The notes beneath the pieces are model-generated. The model made no database searches. It was not told the origin of the DNA and saw only the letters and a program-made list of their open reading frames with translations. Below are positions 16,656 to 24,899 of a DNA stretch of 64,000 nucleotides, piece by piece. Both the position numbers and the translations under genes were made by a program. This DNA is from Aldehydirespirator sp965221215. Its GTDB lineage: Bacteria; Actinomycetota; Acidimicrobiia; Acidimicrobiales; Aldehydirespiratoraceae. The stretch spans positions 806,001-870,000 of the forward strand of contig OZ244872.1 in the NCBI GenBank assembly GCA_965221215.1, read 5' to 3'. Position 1 is the stretch's first letter, and each line of letters opens with the position of its first letter.

Positions 16656-16873
16656 GACCAGGCAGCCCTGCGCACCTCCGGGTCGGCGAGGTCCGAGATC
16701 AAAGCGCAGAGGTGCTCGAGTGCCTCGACCCCGGTCCTGGTGGAATCGGCTCGGCTCTCACGGTGCAGCACTCGGCGCAGGTATTCGGCGCGCGACAGGC
16801 CGAGATGACGAGCCTTCACGTCGATTGCGGCCACAACCTCGTCGGGGACTTCTCTGATCAGCACATCGGTCAT
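16652..16873 (-). CDS. VapB-type ribbon-helix-helix antitoxin
   Basis: 73 aa, with N-terminal RHH strand-helix-helix (MTDVLIREVPDEVVAAI, then LGLSRAEYLRRVL) and a C-terminal toxin-binding tail. A GGGAGAGG ribosome-binding site precedes the ATG. Partner of the PIN toxin at 16248-16655. A 7-bp-arm inverted repeat upstream (16899-16914) is a good candidate for its own operator. Confidence 0.85.
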   Translation of the reverse strand: MTDVLIREVPDEVVAAIDVKARHLGLSRAEYLRRVLHRESRADSTRTGVEALEHLCALISDLADPEVRRAAWS

Positions 16874-16898
16874 CTCGGTCCTCTCCCGATCAGCTGCC

Positions 16899-16914
16899 GA
16901 TAGCGCACGCTATC
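16899..16914. promoter_or_regulatory. Inverted repeat operator candidate for vapBC
   Basis: GATAGCG and CGCTATC arms, perfect, with a 2-bp spacer. It lies 26 bp upstream of vapB and just upstream of the -10 of the divergent gene at 16939, so one site could control both directions. Confidence 0.5.
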
Positions 16915-16926
16915 AAAGGAAGGCGG

Positions 16927-16932
16927 TATTGT
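16927..16932 (+). promoter_or_regulatory. -10 hexamer TATTGT, leaderless gene at 16939
   Basis: TATTGT ends 6 nt before GTG 16939. Confidence 0.4.
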
Positions 16933-16938
16933 GGCCCT

Positions 16939-17388
16939 GTGAGCGCTGTGGACTTGGCCGCTGTGATCGTGGCGGTTGTTTGCCTGGCCACGGTGGTGGT
17001 GCTGACTGTGGCGGTGGTATCGCTGGTGCGGACCATGCGCGAGTTGCGGGGCGTGGTCGACGACTTGCGGGACTCGGCGCTGCCCATGGTCGATGATCTG
17101 CGCACCACTGTCACCAGGGCCGACGCCGAGTTGCACCGGGTGGACCGGGTGATCGGGCGGGCCGAGCGCATCGCCGCCACCGCCGACCACGCCAGCCGCC
17201 TCACCTACCGGGCCTTCGCCCCGCCGCTGATAAAGGGCCTGTCGCTGGTGTCGGGCGCGGGCTCGGCCGGGCGGCGCCTGCGCGACCGCCGCCGGCATCG
17301 CCGCTCGCTCGACCTGGCCGCAGCCGACACCTCGGCGTCGGAGGCCGTCGAGTCAGCTGCGGCGCAGACGTCAAGGCGGCGCGGATGA
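16939..17388 (+). CDS. Single-pass membrane protein, DUF948-like
   Basis: 149 aa: a strong N-terminal membrane helix (about 6-30), then an amphipathic, probably coiled-coil segment (about 31-75, TMRELRGVVDDLRDSALPMVDDLRTT in part), then an Arg-rich tail. The layout resembles DUF948 proteins, often found before alaS in actinobacteria. No catalytic motif is visible; function unknown, perhaps a membrane-anchored scaffold. Followed after 25 bp by another small protein of the same unit. Confidence 0.65.
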   Translation: MSAVDLAAVIVAVVCLATVVVLTVAVVSLVRTMRELRGVVDDLRDSALPMVDDLRTTVTRADAELHRVDRVIGRAERIAATADHASRLTYRAFAPPLIKGLSLVSGAGSAGRRLRDRRRHRRSLDLAAADTSASEAVESAAAQTSRRRG

Positions 17389-17413
17389 TTCAGACGATTA
17401 GGAGCGTGAGATC

Positions 17414-17725
17414 ATGAAGCGGACGTGGTGGTTCGGCACCGGTTACGTTGCCGGGCTCGGGACGGCGGCCTGGCTGCGCAGCAAGGTGCGGGAGGCCGCC
17501 GAGCGGTACACGCCCGAGAACGTGCGCAACGCGGTGGCCGACCGGTCCAAGGAGGCCGCCGAGCGGGCCCGCGAGACCGCGGTAGACGGCGCCAGGAACC
17601 TGGGCCGCGAGGCCCGGCGGATAGCCGACGACATCCGCCACGCCGTCGTCGAGGGACGCGAGGCCATGCGCGACACCGAGTCGGAGCTGCGGCGCGACGA
17701 CGAGCAGCCCGAGTCCGCGCAGTGA
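17414..17725 (+). CDS. DUF6167-like small protein before alaS
   Basis: 103 aa. The start MKRTWWFGTGYVAGLGTAAW is a short hydrophobic, glycine-containing segment, followed by a charged helical region rich in Ala, Arg and Glu (about 22-85) and an acidic tail. Conserved next to alaS in actinobacteria as far as I know; no known activity. Its GTGA stop leads into a mini-ORF that ends on the alaS start. Confidence 0.65.
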   Translation: MKRTWWFGTGYVAGLGTAAWLRSKVREAAERYTPENVRNAVADRSKEAAERARETAVDGARNLGREARRIADDIRHAVVEGREAMRDTESELRRDDEQPESAQ

Positions 17726-17805
17726 CGCCGGTCGAGCCGGCCGCCGTCGCAAGGGCCGCGCCCGTTTCGACGGCGGCGTCCGTGGCGAGGCGGTCTGGTC
17801 GATGA
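17722..17805 (+). CDS. Junction mini-ORF before alaS (27 aa)
   Basis: GTG 17722 overlaps the upstream stop (GTGA) and the ORF ends in ATGA at the alaS start (17802). The frame is open for 27 codons. Unlike the other cases, no clear duplication of flanking sequence is visible, so it may be older or chance. Confidence 0.3.
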   Translation: MTPVEPAAVARAAPVSTAASVARRSGR

Positions 17806-20378
17806 AGTCGCTGACCGCGGCTGAGGTTCGCAAGGCCTTCGTCGACTTCTTCGTCGAGCGGGGCCACACCCACCATCCGTCGGCCAGCCTGATCCCCCAC
17901 GACCCCACGCTGCTGTTCACGGTGGCGGGAATGGTGCCGTTCAAGTCGTACTTCACCGGCGACCAGCAGGCCCCATTCCAGCGGGCGGTCACCGTGCAGA
18001 AGTGCGTGCGGGCCGGGGGCAAGCACAACGACCTCGACGAGATCGGGCGCACCTCCCGCCACCTCACCTTCTTCGAGATGCTCGGCAACTTCAGCTTCGG
18101 CGACTACTTCAAGTCCGAGGCCTGCGCCTGGGCGTGGGAGCTCGTGACCGACGTGTTCGGCCTCGACGCGGAGCGGCTCTGGGTGACGGTCCACCACAGC
18201 GACGACGAGGCCGAGGCCATCTGGCGCGACGAGGTCGGCGTGCCCGCCGAGCGGATCCAGCGGCTCGGCGACGACAACTACTGGCGCATGGCCGACGTGG
18301 GCCCGTGCGGGCCGTGCTCGGAGATCTTCTGGGACAAGGGACCCGACTACGGGCCCGGCGGCGGTCCCGCCCACGGCGGCGAGGAGCGCTACATCGAGGT
18401 CTGGAACCTGGTGTTCATGCAGTTCGAGAGCACCGCGGAGGGCACCGAGATCCCGCTGCCCAAACCGTCGATCGACACTGGTCTGGGCCTGGAGCGCACC
18501 GTGGCCGTGCTCCAGGGCGTGGACTCGGTGTGGGAGACCGACGAGTTTGTGGCCCTGCTCGACGCCGCCGGGCGGCTCTCGGGGGCGGAGCGGGGCCAGT
18601 CCGAGGCCCGCGACGTGTCGCTTCGCATCCTGGCCGACCACGCCCGATCCACGTCGCTGCTGGTCAGCGACGGCGTGTTCCCCTCCAACGAGGACCGCGG
18701 CTACGTGCTGCGGCGCATCATCCGGCGGGCCGTGCGCCACGCCTACCTGCTCGGCGTGGAGGCGCCGGTGATGGGCGGCATGGTCGACGCGGTGGTCGAG
18801 GTGATGGGCGAGGCCTACCCGGACCTGGCCCGCAACCACGGCTACGTGCGCGACGTGATCGACCGCGAGGAGCAGCGCTTCCGCCAGACGCTGCGCACCG
18901 GGCAGGCCATCCTCGACAGCCGCCTGGAGGCGCTCGAAGACGGCGAGCCGATCGACGGCGAGGTGGCCTTCCTGTTGCACGACACCTACGGCTTCCCCCT
19001 CGAGGTGACCGTGGAGATCGCAGCCGAGCGGGGCGTGGGGGTCGACACCGAGGGCTTCGCGGCGGCGATGTCGCAGCAGCAGGAGCGGGCCCGCAGCGCC
19101 CGCTCGGTGGCTGCGACCGACGACGTGGCCCCGTTCGCGGCCCTGCTCTCGGCGGCGGGGCCGACCGAGTTCTGCGGCCGGGCCGAGCTGACCGCGGTCG
19201 GGCGGGTGCTGTACGCCGGCGACGGCCGGGTGGTGCTCGACCGCACGCCGTTCTATGCCGAGAGCGGCGGCCAGATAGGCGACACCGGCGAGATCTCCTG
19301 CGAGGTCACCGGTGCCCGGGCCCGGGTGGTCGACACCGTCTACGGCGTGCCCGACCTGCACGTTCACGCGGTGGAGGCGGTCGAGGGCGAGCTGCGGGTC
19401 GGCGATGAGGTCACTGGGGCGGTGGACGCCGAGCGCAGGGCCGGCATCCGGCGCAACCACACCGCCACCCACATCCTGCACTGGGCGCTGCGGGAGGTGC
19501 TGGGCGACCACGTCAAGCAGCAGGGATCCTGGGTCGGCCCCGACCGCCTGCGCTTCGACTTCAGCCACTACGAGTCGCTCACCGCCGCACAGATCACCGC
19601 GGTAGAGGACCTGGTCAACTCCGAGGTGCTCGAGAATCAGTCGTGCCGCCATTACGAGACCACCTTCGACCACGCCCAGCAGATCGGGGCCATCGCCTTC
19701 TTCGGCGACAAGTACGGCGACATGGTGCGGGTGCTGGAGGCCGGGCGCCACTCGGTGGAGCTGTGCGGTGGCACCCATGTGCGGGCCCTGGGCGACATCG
19801 GCGCCTTCCACGTCACCTCGGAGGCGTCGATCGGCGCCAACATTCGCAGGCTGGAGGCCATCACCGGCCACGACACCCTCACCCTGCTGCGCGACCAGCA
19901 GTCGCTGATCGATGATGTGGCCCGCTCGCTGGGGGTGCCCTCGGGCGAGCTGGCCGACGGCGTGGCCAAGCGGCAGAGCGAGACGAAGGCTCTGCGCGGC
20001 GAGGTGGCCGAGTTGCGGCGCCGGGTGGCGCTGGGCCGGGCGCCGGAGCTGGCGGCGGCGGCGGTGGAGGGCGTGGTGGTGGCCCGGGTGGACGGCGTGG
20101 ACCGCGACGGCCTGCGCGACCTGGCCGCCTCGATCCGCGATATCGACGGGGTAAGGGCGGTGGTGCTGGGAACGGCGCTCGCCTCGGGGGGCGCGGCGCT
20201 GGCCGCGGCCGCGGTCGAGGGCGACGGGTTCCACGCCGGCGAGCTCATCGACGACGCCAAGAAGACCATCGGCGGCGGCGGCCGGTCCGCAGCCGACCTC
20301 AGCGTGGCCGGAGGCCGCGACGCCGACCGTCTCGACCGGGCCCTCGACCAGGCCCGAGCCGCAGCCGGAATCAATTGA
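17802..20378 (+). CDS. alaS: Alanyl-tRNA synthetase
   Basis: Charges tRNA-Ala and clears mischarged Ser/Gly. 858 aa: class II core (FVDFFVERGHTHHPSASL; TSRHLTFFEMLGNFSFGDYF), tRNA-recognition domain, editing domain with HTATHIL and the CGGTH zinc/catalytic cluster, then the C-Ala domain with a Gly-rich end (TIGGGGRSAADLSVAGG). Full length. ATG 17802 forms ATGA with the mini-ORF; there is no clear Shine-Dalgarno. Confidence 0.96.
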   Translation: MKSLTAAEVRKAFVDFFVERGHTHHPSASLIPHDPTLLFTVAGMVPFKSYFTGDQQAPFQRAVTVQKCVRAGGKHNDLDEIGRTSRHLTFFEMLGNFSFGDYFKSEACAWAWELVTDVFGLDAERLWVTVHHSDDEAEAIWRDEVGVPAERIQRLGDDNYWRMADVGPCGPCSEIFWDKGPDYGPGGGPAHGGEERYIEVWNLVFMQFESTAEGTEIPLPKPSIDTGLGLERTVAVLQGVDSVWETDEFVALLDAAGRLSGAERGQSEARDVSLRILADHARSTSLLVSDGVFPSNEDRGYVLRRIIRRAVRHAYLLGVEAPVMGGMVDAVVEVMGEAYPDLARNHGYVRDVIDREEQRFRQTLRTGQAILDSRLEALEDGEPIDGEVAFLLHDTYGFPLEVTVEIAAERGVGVDTEGFAAAMSQQQERARSARSVAATDDVAPFAALLSAAGPTEFCGRAELTAVGRVLYAGDGRVVLDRTPFYAESGGQIGDTGEISCEVTGARARVVDTVYGVPDLHVHAVEAVEGELRVGDEVTGAVDAERRAGIRRNHTATHILHWALREVLGDHVKQQGSWVGPDRLRFDFSHYESLTAAQITAVEDLVNSEVLENQSCRHYETTFDHAQQIGAIAFFGDKYGDMVRVLEAGRHSVELCGGTHVRALGDIGAFHVTSEASIGANIRRLEAITGHDTLTLLRDQQSLIDDVARSLGVPSGELADGVAKRQSETKALRGEVAELRRRVALGRAPELAAAAVEGVVVARVDGVDRDGLRDLAASIRDIDGVRAVVLGTALASGGAALAAAAVEGDGFHAGELIDDAKKTIGGGGRSAADLSVAGGRDADRLDRALDQARAAAGIN

Positions 20379-20432
20379 GGCCGAGCGGATAGGGATCGAT
20401 GCACTCGCCTGCCTGCGCCGCCTGTAGCTGAC

Positions 20433-20855
20433 ATGCGGGCCCTGGGGCTCGATCTGGGCGAGCGCCGGGTCGGGGTGGCGGTGTGCGACTCGGCCGGGAC
20501 GGTGGCCACTCCGGTCGAGACCCTGGTGCGCACCGGCGACCCCGCCCGCGACGGGCAGGCCATCGTCGAGCAGGTAGAGGCGTGGCAGGCCGAGATCGTG
20601 GTGGTCGGGCTGCCCATCTCGCTCGACGGTTCGGAAGGTCCGGCCGCCCGGGCGGCCCGCACCGAGACCGAGCGCCTCGGGCGTCTCCTGTCGGTGCCTG
20701 TCGTTTCCTACGATGAGCGGCTGACTACCGTCATCGCGGAGCGGAGCCTGATGGAGCAGCAGATGAAGGGACCGCAGCGTCGGGGGGTGGTCGACCAGGT
20801 GGCGGCTGCGGTGATGCTGCAGTCCTGGCTCGACGCCGGAATGCCCCGTGGCTGA
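20433..20855 (+). CDS. ruvX: Putative pre-16S rRNA nuclease YqgF/RuvX
   Basis: 140 aa RNase H-fold protein (ALGLDLGERRVGVAV; VVGLPISLDGSEG; YDERLTT) thought to finish 16S rRNA 5'-end maturation. The 54-bp gap after alaS starts with a TIR-like relic of the dispersed element (GAGGCCGAGCGGATAG, 20378-20393). Overlaps mltG by 8 bp (GTGGCTGA). Confidence 0.9.
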   Translation: MRALGLDLGERRVGVAVCDSAGTVATPVETLVRTGDPARDGQAIVEQVEAWQAEIVVVGLPISLDGSEGPAARAARTETERLGRLLSVPVVSYDERLTTVIAERSLMEQQMKGPQRRGVVDQVAAAVMLQSWLDAGMPRG

Positions 20856-22515
20856 TAGCGCCGGGGGCGGTCGCCGCCCGTCGAAGCTGTCGAACTTCAT
20901 AACCGGACGCCCCGACGCCGCCCGATCCAGTCCCGGCCCGAAGACAGCCCGCCGCGAGCCAGCCCATCCCGCCTCCGATCCGGAGACGGCCCGTCGCACA
21001 AGAGTCCGTCCAGAAGGCGTCCCGCGTCCGGAGGCTGCTGCTTCCCGGCCCGCGGCTGTCCCGCGTCCGGAGGCTGCGACCCCCCCGCCGAGTCGCTCGA
21101 AGGCTGCTGCTCGCCGCGCCAAGCCGTCCAGGAGCCCAAAGCCACCCAGACCGCCCAAGAGCCGTCGCGAGCGCCGGGCCGAGCACTCTGCTCGCCGCGC
21201 TCAGCGCGCCTACCGGCAGGCGGCGAGGCGCTCTCAGCGTTCCCACCGAAAGGCTGCCCGACGCGGCGAACCGCGGCCCGTGGCGGCTCGGGCCGGCTGG
21301 TCGACTGTTGATCAGGGCGAGATGGTGGTGGTGGAGGAGGAGCTCGGCGACGACCCCCTCGTCGATCCGGTCTACGACGCTGACGACCGCCACTGGGTGC
21401 GCTACCGGCCCTTCTGGGGCGGGTTCGCCCGCCTGGTGGTGCTGCTGGTGGTGGCGTTGCTGGCCGTCGGGTGGGTCCGGGGCCGCATCTACGGCTGGGT
21501 GGACGATCAGATCACCCCGGAGGGGCTGCCGGGCGACGCGGTGGAGCTGACCATCCCCCAGGGGGCGTCCGTCAACGAGATCGCCGGAGAGCTCCAGAGC
21601 GCCGGGGTGATCTCCAACGCCACCGTGTTCCGCTACTGGCTGCGCTGCGACGGCGAGCTGACCATCACCGGGTTCCTGGGCTGCGCCGAGGTGGTGGCGG
21701 TCGAGGCGGGCGACTACATCCTGTACGAGAACATGGACTTCGAGTCGGTGCGCACCGTGTTCGAGGCCGGGCCGCTGCCGGAGGTGTTCGAGCTGGTGAG
21801 GATTCCCGAGGGCCTCCGCTGGAGCGAGATGGCGGTGCGCCTGCAACAGGAGAATCCCGCCTTCGACTGGGAGGACCTGGAGGCGGCCTACGTGTCGCTG
21901 GTGGGCGAGGCGTCGTATCTGCCCGAGGACGCGCCGGTTCGCAGCCTCGAGGGCATGCTCTTCCCGGCCACCTACGACATCAACGCCGACGACCTCGGCG
22001 ACGAGCAGGGATTCCTGCTGCGGCTCTCCGACGAGTTCGACCGCCGCTTCGCTCGCCTGCTGCAGGATCCGGGCCTGCATCCCGACATCGTCGAGCTGGG
22101 CCTGACCCCCTATGAGGTGATCATCGTGGCCAGCCTCATCGAGGAGGAGGCTCTGGTGGCCGAGGACCGAGCCAAGATCGCCCGGGTGATCTACAACCGG
22201 CTGGCCGACGGCATGCGCCTCGAGATCGACGCCACCGCCTGCTACGCCGCGGCCAAGTCGTGCGTCGACCTCACCTCGGCCGACATCCGCCGGGATTCGC
22301 CCTGGAACACTCGGGTGGCGCCGGGCCTGCCCCCCACGCCGATCTCGGCGCCGGGCGAGGCGTCGCTGATGGCCGCGCTGCAGCCGGTGGACGGAGACTG
22401 GCTGTTCTACGTCCGTACCGACGAGGCAGGGGTGCGGGGCGCCCACCATTTCCACCGCACCCTGGAGGAGCACAACGAGCAGGTCGTCATCTGCCGAGAG
22501 CTCGGCTATTGCTGA
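20848..22515 (+). CDS. mltG: Endolytic transglycosylase MltG
   Basis: Cleaves nascent peptidoglycan and sets glycan strand length. 555 aa: an unusually long basic Arg/Pro/Ala-rich cytoplasmic region (1-190), one membrane helix (about 194-210), then the YceG/MltG domain with a LysM-like part, the catalytic-region SLIEEEALVAEDRAKIA and the NTRVAPGLPPTPI block. The basic tail contains an in-frame 39-bp duplication. A GC-rich, low-complexity N-terminus is common in actinobacteria, but this one is long. Confidence 0.9.
   Translation: MADSAGGGRRPSKLSNFITGRPDAARSSPGPKTARREPAHPASDPETARRTRVRPEGVPRPEAAASRPAAVPRPEAATPPPSRSKAAARRAKPSRSPKPPRPPKSRRERRAEHSARRAQRAYRQAARRSQRSHRKAARRGEPRPVAARAGWSTVDQGEMVVVEEELGDDPLVDPVYDADDRHWVRYRPFWGGFARLVVLLVVALLAVGWVRGRIYGWVDDQITPEGLPGDAVELTIPQGASVNEIAGELQSAGVISNATVFRYWLRCDGELTITGFLGCAEVVAVEAGDYILYENMDFESVRTVFEAGPLPEVFELVRIPEGLRWSEMAVRLQQENPAFDWEDLEAAYVSLVGEASYLPEDAPVRSLEGMLFPATYDINADDLGDEQGFLLRLSDEFDRRFARLLQDPGLHPDIVELGLTPYEVIIVASLIEEEALVAEDRAKIARVIYNRLADGMRLEIDATACYAAAKSCVDLTSADIRRDSPWNTRVAPGLPPTPISAPGEASLMAALQPVDGDWLFYVRTDEAGVRGAHHFHRTLEEHNEQVVICRELGYC
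21019..21077. repeat. 39-bp in-frame repeat in mltG
   Basis: A 20-bp sequence starting GTCCCGCGTCCGG occurs identically at 21019 and 21058, 39 bp (13 codons) apart. It encodes two VPRPEAA-like blocks in the cytoplasmic tail. Confidence 0.8.
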
Positions 22516-22592
22516 TGCAGGGGCAGATTTGTTCATGTCGGAACTCGGAGGCGGGTCGGATGAGGCCGACACGGGGGAGTGCTGATGGGTGA
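22515..22592 (+). CDS. Junction mini-ORF between mltG and aroE (25 aa)
   Basis: ATG 22515 shares a base with the mltG stop (TGATG), and the ORF ends 8 bp inside the aroE start (ATGGGTGA). GCTGATG occurs at both ends 70 bp apart, consistent with junction duplication. Weak evidence for translation. Confidence 0.25.
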   Translation: MQGQICSCRNSEAGRMRPTRGSADG

Positions 22593-23607
22593 GCGGGCGG
22601 CCGGGCGGGTGGCGGCGGTGATCGGCGATCCGGCGCGTCACTCGCGCTCGCCCGCCATCCACAACGCGGCCTTCGCCGCGACCGGCATCGATTGGGCGTT
22701 CACCGCCTTCGAGGTGCCTGCGGGCGGCGGGGCGGCGGCGCTGGATGTGATGCGGGTGCTGGGGCTGGCCGGGCTGTCGGTCACCATGCCGCTCAAGGCG
22801 GAGGCAGCCGAGGCCGCCGATGTGCGTGACGATGTGGTGCAGGTGCTCGGCGCGGCCAACTGCATCGTGCCGCTGGGCGACGGTCGGCTGCGGGCCGCCA
22901 ACACCGACGCGGCCGGTTTCTTGGCCGGACTGAAAGCCGATGCCGGGATCAGTGCCGAGGGCCTCCGGGTCGCGCTGCTGGGCGCGGGCGGCGCCGCCCG
23001 GGCAGTGGCTCTGGCACTGGCCGCGGCTGGGGCGGCCGAAGTTGCCGTGATCAACCGCACCCCGGCCCGAGCGGAGGCGGCGGCAGCCGCCGCCAATGCG
23101 ACCGTCAGGCCGCCCCAAGCAGCCCGAACGGGCGACGTGGACGAAGCGGGCCGCACAAGCGAGGCGGGCGAGACGGGGCAAACAGGCGGGTCGAGCGAAT
23201 TGAGCGACGAATTTGGGGCTGGTCAGACAGGCCAGTCGGGCGACGTGGGTGAGACGGGTCGAATAAGTGAGACGGCCGAGTCAGGCCGGGCCGGGGTGGG
23301 CCGGGTCGGATCGCTTGACGACATCGGTGGTGCCGACCTCGTGGTCAACGCCACCTCAGTGGGCATGGGCGCGCACGCGTCGAGATCAGCCATGCCTTGC
23401 GATCCAACCTTGCTGCGACCGGGCCAGGTGGCGGTGGACTTGATCTACGAGCCGCTGGAGACGGCCTGGCTGGCCGCGCTGCGCCAGCGGGGCGTGGAGG
23501 CGCACAACGGCCTGTCGATGCTGGTCCATCAGGCTGCGGCGGCTTTCGAGCTGTGGACCGGTGTCGAAGCGCCATTAGAGGTGATGCGCCGGGCTGCCTT
23601 GCGCTGA
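22585..23607 (+). CDS. aroE: Shikimate dehydrogenase with inserted repeat region
   Basis: Reduces 3-dehydroshikimate to shikimate with NADPH. From ATG 22585 the product is 340 aa, against about 270-280 for the family. Substrate part: SRSPAIHNAAF and SVTMPLK; NADP part: GAGGAARAVALAL and NRTPARAE; end: NGLSMLVHQAAAAF. Between NRTPARAE and ADLVVNATSVGM lies an extra segment of about 60 residues rich in Gly, Thr, Glu and Ser (about 176-235) made of two related halves, GDVDEAGRTSEAGETG and GDVGETGRISETAESG. It lies in a surface loop region, so the enzyme may still work. GTG 22579 is an alternative start. Confidence 0.9.
   Translation: MGERAAGRVAAVIGDPARHSRSPAIHNAAFAATGIDWAFTAFEVPAGGGAAALDVMRVLGLAGLSVTMPLKAEAAEAADVRDDVVQVLGAANCIVPLGDGRLRAANTDAAGFLAGLKADAGISAEGLRVALLGAGGAARAVALALAAAGAAEVAVINRTPARAEAAAAAANATVRPPQAARTGDVDEAGRTSEAGETGQTGGSSELSDEFGAGQTGQSGDVGETGRISETAESGRAGVGRVGSLDDIGGADLVVNATSVGMGAHASRSAMPCDPTLLRPGQVAVDLIYEPLETAWLAALRQRGVEAHNGLSMLVHQAAAAFELWTGVEAPLEVMRRAALR
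23131..23280. repeat. 108-bp in-frame duplication inside aroE
   Basis: GGCGACGTGG with a related following 40 bp recurs at 23131 and 23239, 108 bp (36 codons) apart. The region is less GC-rich than neighbouring sequence. Confidence 0.65.
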
Positions 23608-23760
23608 AGTTTCGGCGGGGATTCTGACGCGTTGAGGCCGGGCTGCACCGCTTGATGCGTCAGGCCGCCTTGCGCTGAAGTTCCGGCAGGGATTGCGGAC
23701 GAGCTGAGGCCGGGCGACACCGCGTTATACGCCGGGCCTCATCGCGCTGCAAGTTCCGGC
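23601..23760. repeat. 71/72-bp triplicated junction after aroE
   Basis: GCGCTGAAGTTYCGGCRGGGATT begins at 23601 and 23672 and, as the decayed form GCGCTGCAAGTTCCGGC, at 23744. The first copy contains the aroE stop; the second repeats the last codons (ATGCGTCAGGCCGCCTTG) and stop. No open stop-start chain remains; aroB instead has a leaderless-type promoter after the array. Confidence 0.75.
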
Positions 23761-23774
23761 AGCCGGCGCGTCGG

Positions 23775-23780
23775 TAGGCT
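23775..23780 (+). promoter_or_regulatory. -10 hexamer TAGGCT, leaderless aroB
   Basis: TAGGCT ends 7 nt before the aroB GTG. Confidence 0.45.
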
Positions 23781-23787
23781 CTCGGGG

Positions 23788-24828
23788 GTGTCGCCGCCCG
23801 CCGAGCCGGATCGTTCATCGCCTGCTCAGGTGGTGACCGTGGCGCTGGGCGAGCGCTCCTACGACGTCCATGTCGGGGCCGGGATCCGCCACCGACTCGT
23901 CTCGGTGATGCCGGACGGAGCGCGCCGGGCGGCAGTAATCACCCAGGCCGGCGTCGGCTGGACCGTCGACAGCGGCCTCGACCAGTCGGTGTTCATCGTG
24001 GCCGACGGCGAGGAGGCCAAGTCGCTGAGCGAGGTCGAGAGGCTCTGCCGGGCCATGTCGCAGGCGGGCTTCACCCGCTCCGATGTGGTCGTGGCCGTCG
24101 GCGGGGGAGTAGTCACCGACCTGGCCGGCTTCGTGGCCGCCGTCTACCACCGCGGCATGGCCTACATCTCGGTGGCCACCACCCTGCTGGCCCAGGTGGA
24201 CGCGGCCATCGGGGGCAAGACCGGAGTCAACCTCCCCGAGGGCAAGAACCTCCTTGGCGCGTTCTGGCAGCCCCACGCCGTGCTGTGCGACACCGAGACG
24301 CTGTCCACGCTGCCGCCGCGGGAGCTGCGCAGCGGCTGGGGCGAGCTGGCCAAGTACCACTTCCTGACCGGCGACGACCTCGAAGCGCTCGACACCGATG
24401 ACCGGATCGCCGCCGCGGTGCGCATCAAGGCCGAGGTGGTGGCGGCCGACGAGCGCGAGGGAGGCCGGCGGGCCATTCTGAACTACGGCCACACGCTGGC
24501 CCACGCCATCGAGACGGCGGGCCGCTACGACCTGCGCCACGGCGAGGCGGTGGCCGTCGGCCTCGTGTACGCGGCCGAGGTGGCTGAGCGGCTGGGCCGC
24601 ATCGACTCCGAGCGGGTGGCCGCCCACCGCCGGGTGGTGTCGGGCTACGGCCTGCCGGACCGGCTGCCCGCGCGACTCGACGACGACGAAGAGCTGCTGG
24701 CGCTGTTCGGCCGCGACAAGAAGGCCGTCGACGGCGTCACCTTCGTGCTCGACTCCGCCCGCGGCCCCGAACCGGTGACAGGCGTGCCCGAAACGGTGCA
24801 GCGCGAAGCACTAGCGGCCATTCGATGA
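23788..24828 (+). CDS. aroB: 3-dehydroquinate synthase
   Basis: Second step of the shikimate pathway, NAD- and metal-dependent. 346 aa with GGGVVTDLAGFVAAVYHRG (NAD site region), TTLLAQVDAAIGGKTGVN, and metal ligands in NYGHTLAHAIE and RHGEAVAVG. Full length. It ends ..LAAIR with an ATGA that opens the first of two mini-ORFs leading to pepQ. aroK and aroC are not in this window. Confidence 0.95.
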   Translation: MSPPAEPDRSSPAQVVTVALGERSYDVHVGAGIRHRLVSVMPDGARRAAVITQAGVGWTVDSGLDQSVFIVADGEEAKSLSEVERLCRAMSQAGFTRSDVVVAVGGGVVTDLAGFVAAVYHRGMAYISVATTLLAQVDAAIGGKTGVNLPEGKNLLGAFWQPHAVLCDTETLSTLPPRELRSGWGELAKYHFLTGDDLEALDTDDRIAAAVRIKAEVVAADEREGGRRAILNYGHTLAHAIETAGRYDLRHGEAVAVGLVYAAEVAERLGRIDSERVAAHRRVVSGYGLPDRLPARLDDDEELLALFGRDKKAVDGVTFVLDSARGPEPVTGVPETVQREALAAIR

Positions 24829-24899
24829 ACGACCCGTCACGGTGCTCGGCGGGCAGGGCGGTGCCGTCCGTCCGACGGATGCTGGCAGCTATTCGATGA
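24825..24899 (+). CDS. Junction mini-ORF 1 between aroB and pepQ (24 aa)
   Basis: ATG 24825 overlaps the aroB stop; the ORF ends in ATGA at 24896. The peptide begins MNDPS (PepQ begins MSDAP) and ends MLAAIR (AroB ends ALAAIR). It is the first of two 71-bp units. Confidence 0.4.
   Translation: MNDPSRCSAGRAVPSVRRMLAAIR

Noticed and set aside
17412..21158. Very long - strand ORF (1248 codons) opposite alaS and ruvX
   Set aside because: Antisense shadow of high-GC coding sequence; Arg/His/Gly-rich with no domain, fully overlapped by well-supported genes. The same applies to the long - strand frames at 5847-8243, 25555-27966, 31522-33282 and 57304-59478.
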